A stretch of 64,000 bases of DNA. Origin: Pleomorphomonas sp. T1.2MG-36 (GTDB lineage: Bacteria > Pseudomonadota > Alphaproteobacteria > Rhizobiales > Pleomorphomonadaceae). The DNA lies in assembly GCF_950100655.1 (NCBI RefSeq), contig NZ_CATNLY010000012.1, positions 682,001 through 746,000 on the forward strand. The letters run 5' to 3'. How positions within the stretch are numbered: the first letter of the stretch is position 1; the number at the start of each line of letters is the position of its first letter. Below, in pieces: positions 63,093 through 64,000 of this stretch. The notes below the pieces were generated by a model. It was not told the DNA's origin, searched no databases, and saw only the letters and a program-made list of their open reading frames with translations. The translations under genes were made by a program, and so were the position numbers.

Positions 63093-64000
63093 AGCTGCGG
63101 GCCGACACGCCCCCTCACTCCGTAGGCGAAGCCCGCCGGAGAAAGATCGAGCGCCGTCACCTCGCCATCCAGGACGACTGGGATGACCGTGCGCAGCAGA
63201 AGCTGGCCGAAGGCGCTGACCTCGATCGAAGACGCCCCAACCATGCGCCATTCCAGGCGAAAGCCCCCATCCGGCAACATCGCCCACGACACGACAGTGC
63301 GCTCGGGAGGGCGTTCGGCCTCGGCGGCCGCCACGACCAGTTCGTGCGCCCCGAGCATGACGTTCTGCGCGACATCCGGGCCGAGCAGGACGCGCGGACC
63401 ATCCAGTTCGACGCGGATGCTTGCCGTTCCCTCAACGTCGGCCCAGGCGCGGGTCACCACTTCATCGAGCAGGATGCCGCGCCAGCCGTTCTGCACCAGC
63501 AACTCGTGGGCCGCTGAAAGGGCCAGAAGGCGGCCACTGAAGGGAGCCAGGAAGCCGGCGGCCTCGGGACAGCCCTCGGCGCTTTGCCGCGCTATGCCCT
63601 GCACCACTGCCAGAAGATTCTTGGAACGGTGGGTGAGTTCGCGCAGGATGTCACGCATCTCGCGCTCGTGTTCCTTGTAGCGGGAAACATCGATGGCTGC
63701 CGCCAGCACGCCAGTGATGCGTCCATCCGCCGAGACCGGCTCGATAAAGCCTTCAAACCAGCGCTGCTGCCCGGCCAGAACGAAGGTAATCTCAAATCGC
63801 TCCGGCGGACTGCCGGCCAGGACGCGCCGTGCGATACCGACGAACTCGGCCGCTTCGGCAGGTGGCAGGAGATCGCCCGGCCGGCGCCCCAGGACGTCGA
63901 CCTGGGTGAGCGGGCGAGGCGGATTGTGCACCCAAGTGAACAGGAGGTCGGCATCGAGCTCCATGATCGAGATGTCGGATCCTTCAAGTGCCATCTCGAA
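63068..64000 (-). CDS. PAS domain HWE/HisKA_2-type sensor kinase, 5' end outside the window (degenerate ATPase)
   Basis: The frame is open past the window edge, so the N-terminus is missing; an ATG at 63994 is probably internal because the codons before it read F-E as in sensor kinases of this type. Visible: a PAS domain (EGSDISIMELDADLLFTWVHNPPRPLTQVDVLG ... AAAIDVSRYKEHEREMRDILRELTHRSKNLLAVVQGIARQS) with the phospho-acceptor histidine (in ELTHRSKN, His122 counted from that ATG). In the ATPase region the N-box place reads HELVVAAAEAER, without the expected asparagine, and the G-box is not recognisable. It may not bind ATP. Ends 25 bp inside rhaK. Confidence 0.7.
   Translation of the reverse strand, partial: FEMALEGSDISIMELDADLLFTWVHNPPRPLTQVDVLGRRPGDLLPPAEAAEFVGIARRVLAGSPPERFEITFVLAGQQRWFEGFIEPVSADGRITGVLAAAIDVSRYKEHEREMRDILRELTHRSKNLLAVVQGIARQSAEGCPEAAGFLAPFSGRLLALSAAHELLVQNGWRGILLDEVVTRAWADVEGTASIRVELDGPRVLLGPDVAQNVMLGAHELVVAAAEAERPPERTVVSWAMLPDGGFRLEWRMVGASSIEVSAFGQLLLRTVIPVVLDGEVTALDLSPAGFAYGVRGRVGPQLQPAQRSA

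Overview
The window is about 64 kb of GC-rich DNA (well over 60% GC by eye), densely packed with genes on both strands. No rRNA, tRNA, CRISPR array, transposase or phage gene was recognised. Gene content and order point to an alphaproteobacterium of the Hyphomicrobiales (Rhizobiales). Pointers are the purN-purM / CDP-alcohol transferase / AI-2E permease / hdaA / ppk / ppx / rnd block, the tpiA-PpiD-trpD-trpC block, a TIGR02301-type protein, HWE-type kinase architecture, and rhizobial-type RhaSTPQ-RhaK rhamnose transport and kinase genes. I cannot name genus or species from the sequence alone.

Layout. 1-1.8 kb: the tail of a sugar ABC ATPase, then a divergent TetR/SDR pair with a palindromic operator. 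1.8-6.2 kb: a secreted alkaline phosphatase behind a four-repeat Pho box, then a three-gene unit (Tat-exported protein, ABC ATPase, FtsX-type permease with a histidine-rich periplasmic loop) that looks metal-related. 6.2-11.5 kb: LysR regulator, L-serine dehydratase, photolyase, RNase D. 11.6-20.7 kb: polyphosphate genes (ppx, ppk), replication regulator hdaA, two membrane proteins, purM-purN, and a SRAP/YedK DNA-crosslink protein. 20.8-26.5 kb: conserved small or unknown proteins, a NUDIX hydrolase, an FAD-linked hydroxyacid dehydrogenase, fabI and a glyoxalase-related gene. 26.5-34 kb: trpC, trpD, a PpiD/SurA-like chaperone, a YqhA-like membrane protein, tpiA, pyrC-moaC. 34-44.9 kb: diguanylate cyclase, amidase, small-molecule kinase, TPP riboswitch plus thiM, a Kef-type antiporter, and an HlyD plus two ABC-2 permease export operon with its TetR regulator.

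44.9-63.1 kb is a rhamnoside/rhamnose utilisation island. A CUT1-type importer (ATPase, binding protein, two permeases), a cytoplasmic GH78 alpha-L-rhamnosidase and a LacI regulator would import rhamnose-containing oligosaccharides and release L-rhamnose. A CUT2-type importer (rhaS, rhaT, rhaP, rhaQ), mutarotase rhaM, isomerase rhaA, kinase rhaK, aldolase rhaD and a DeoR regulator would take up and degrade free L-rhamnose to DHAP and L-lactaldehyde. The isomerase and aldolase are of the enterobacterial RhaA/RhaD type, whereas transporter, kinase and regulator are of the rhizobial type, so the pathway looks like a mosaic. Paired LacI-type palindromes, inverted repeats in the rhaM/rhaA divergent promoter, and stem-loops after both binding-protein genes suggest how the island is controlled.

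The window ends inside a PAS/HWE-type sensor kinase whose ATP-binding region appears degenerate. Two MITE-like palindromic repeats lie at 31964-32101 and 57851-58000. All assignments are by reading; no database search was run.
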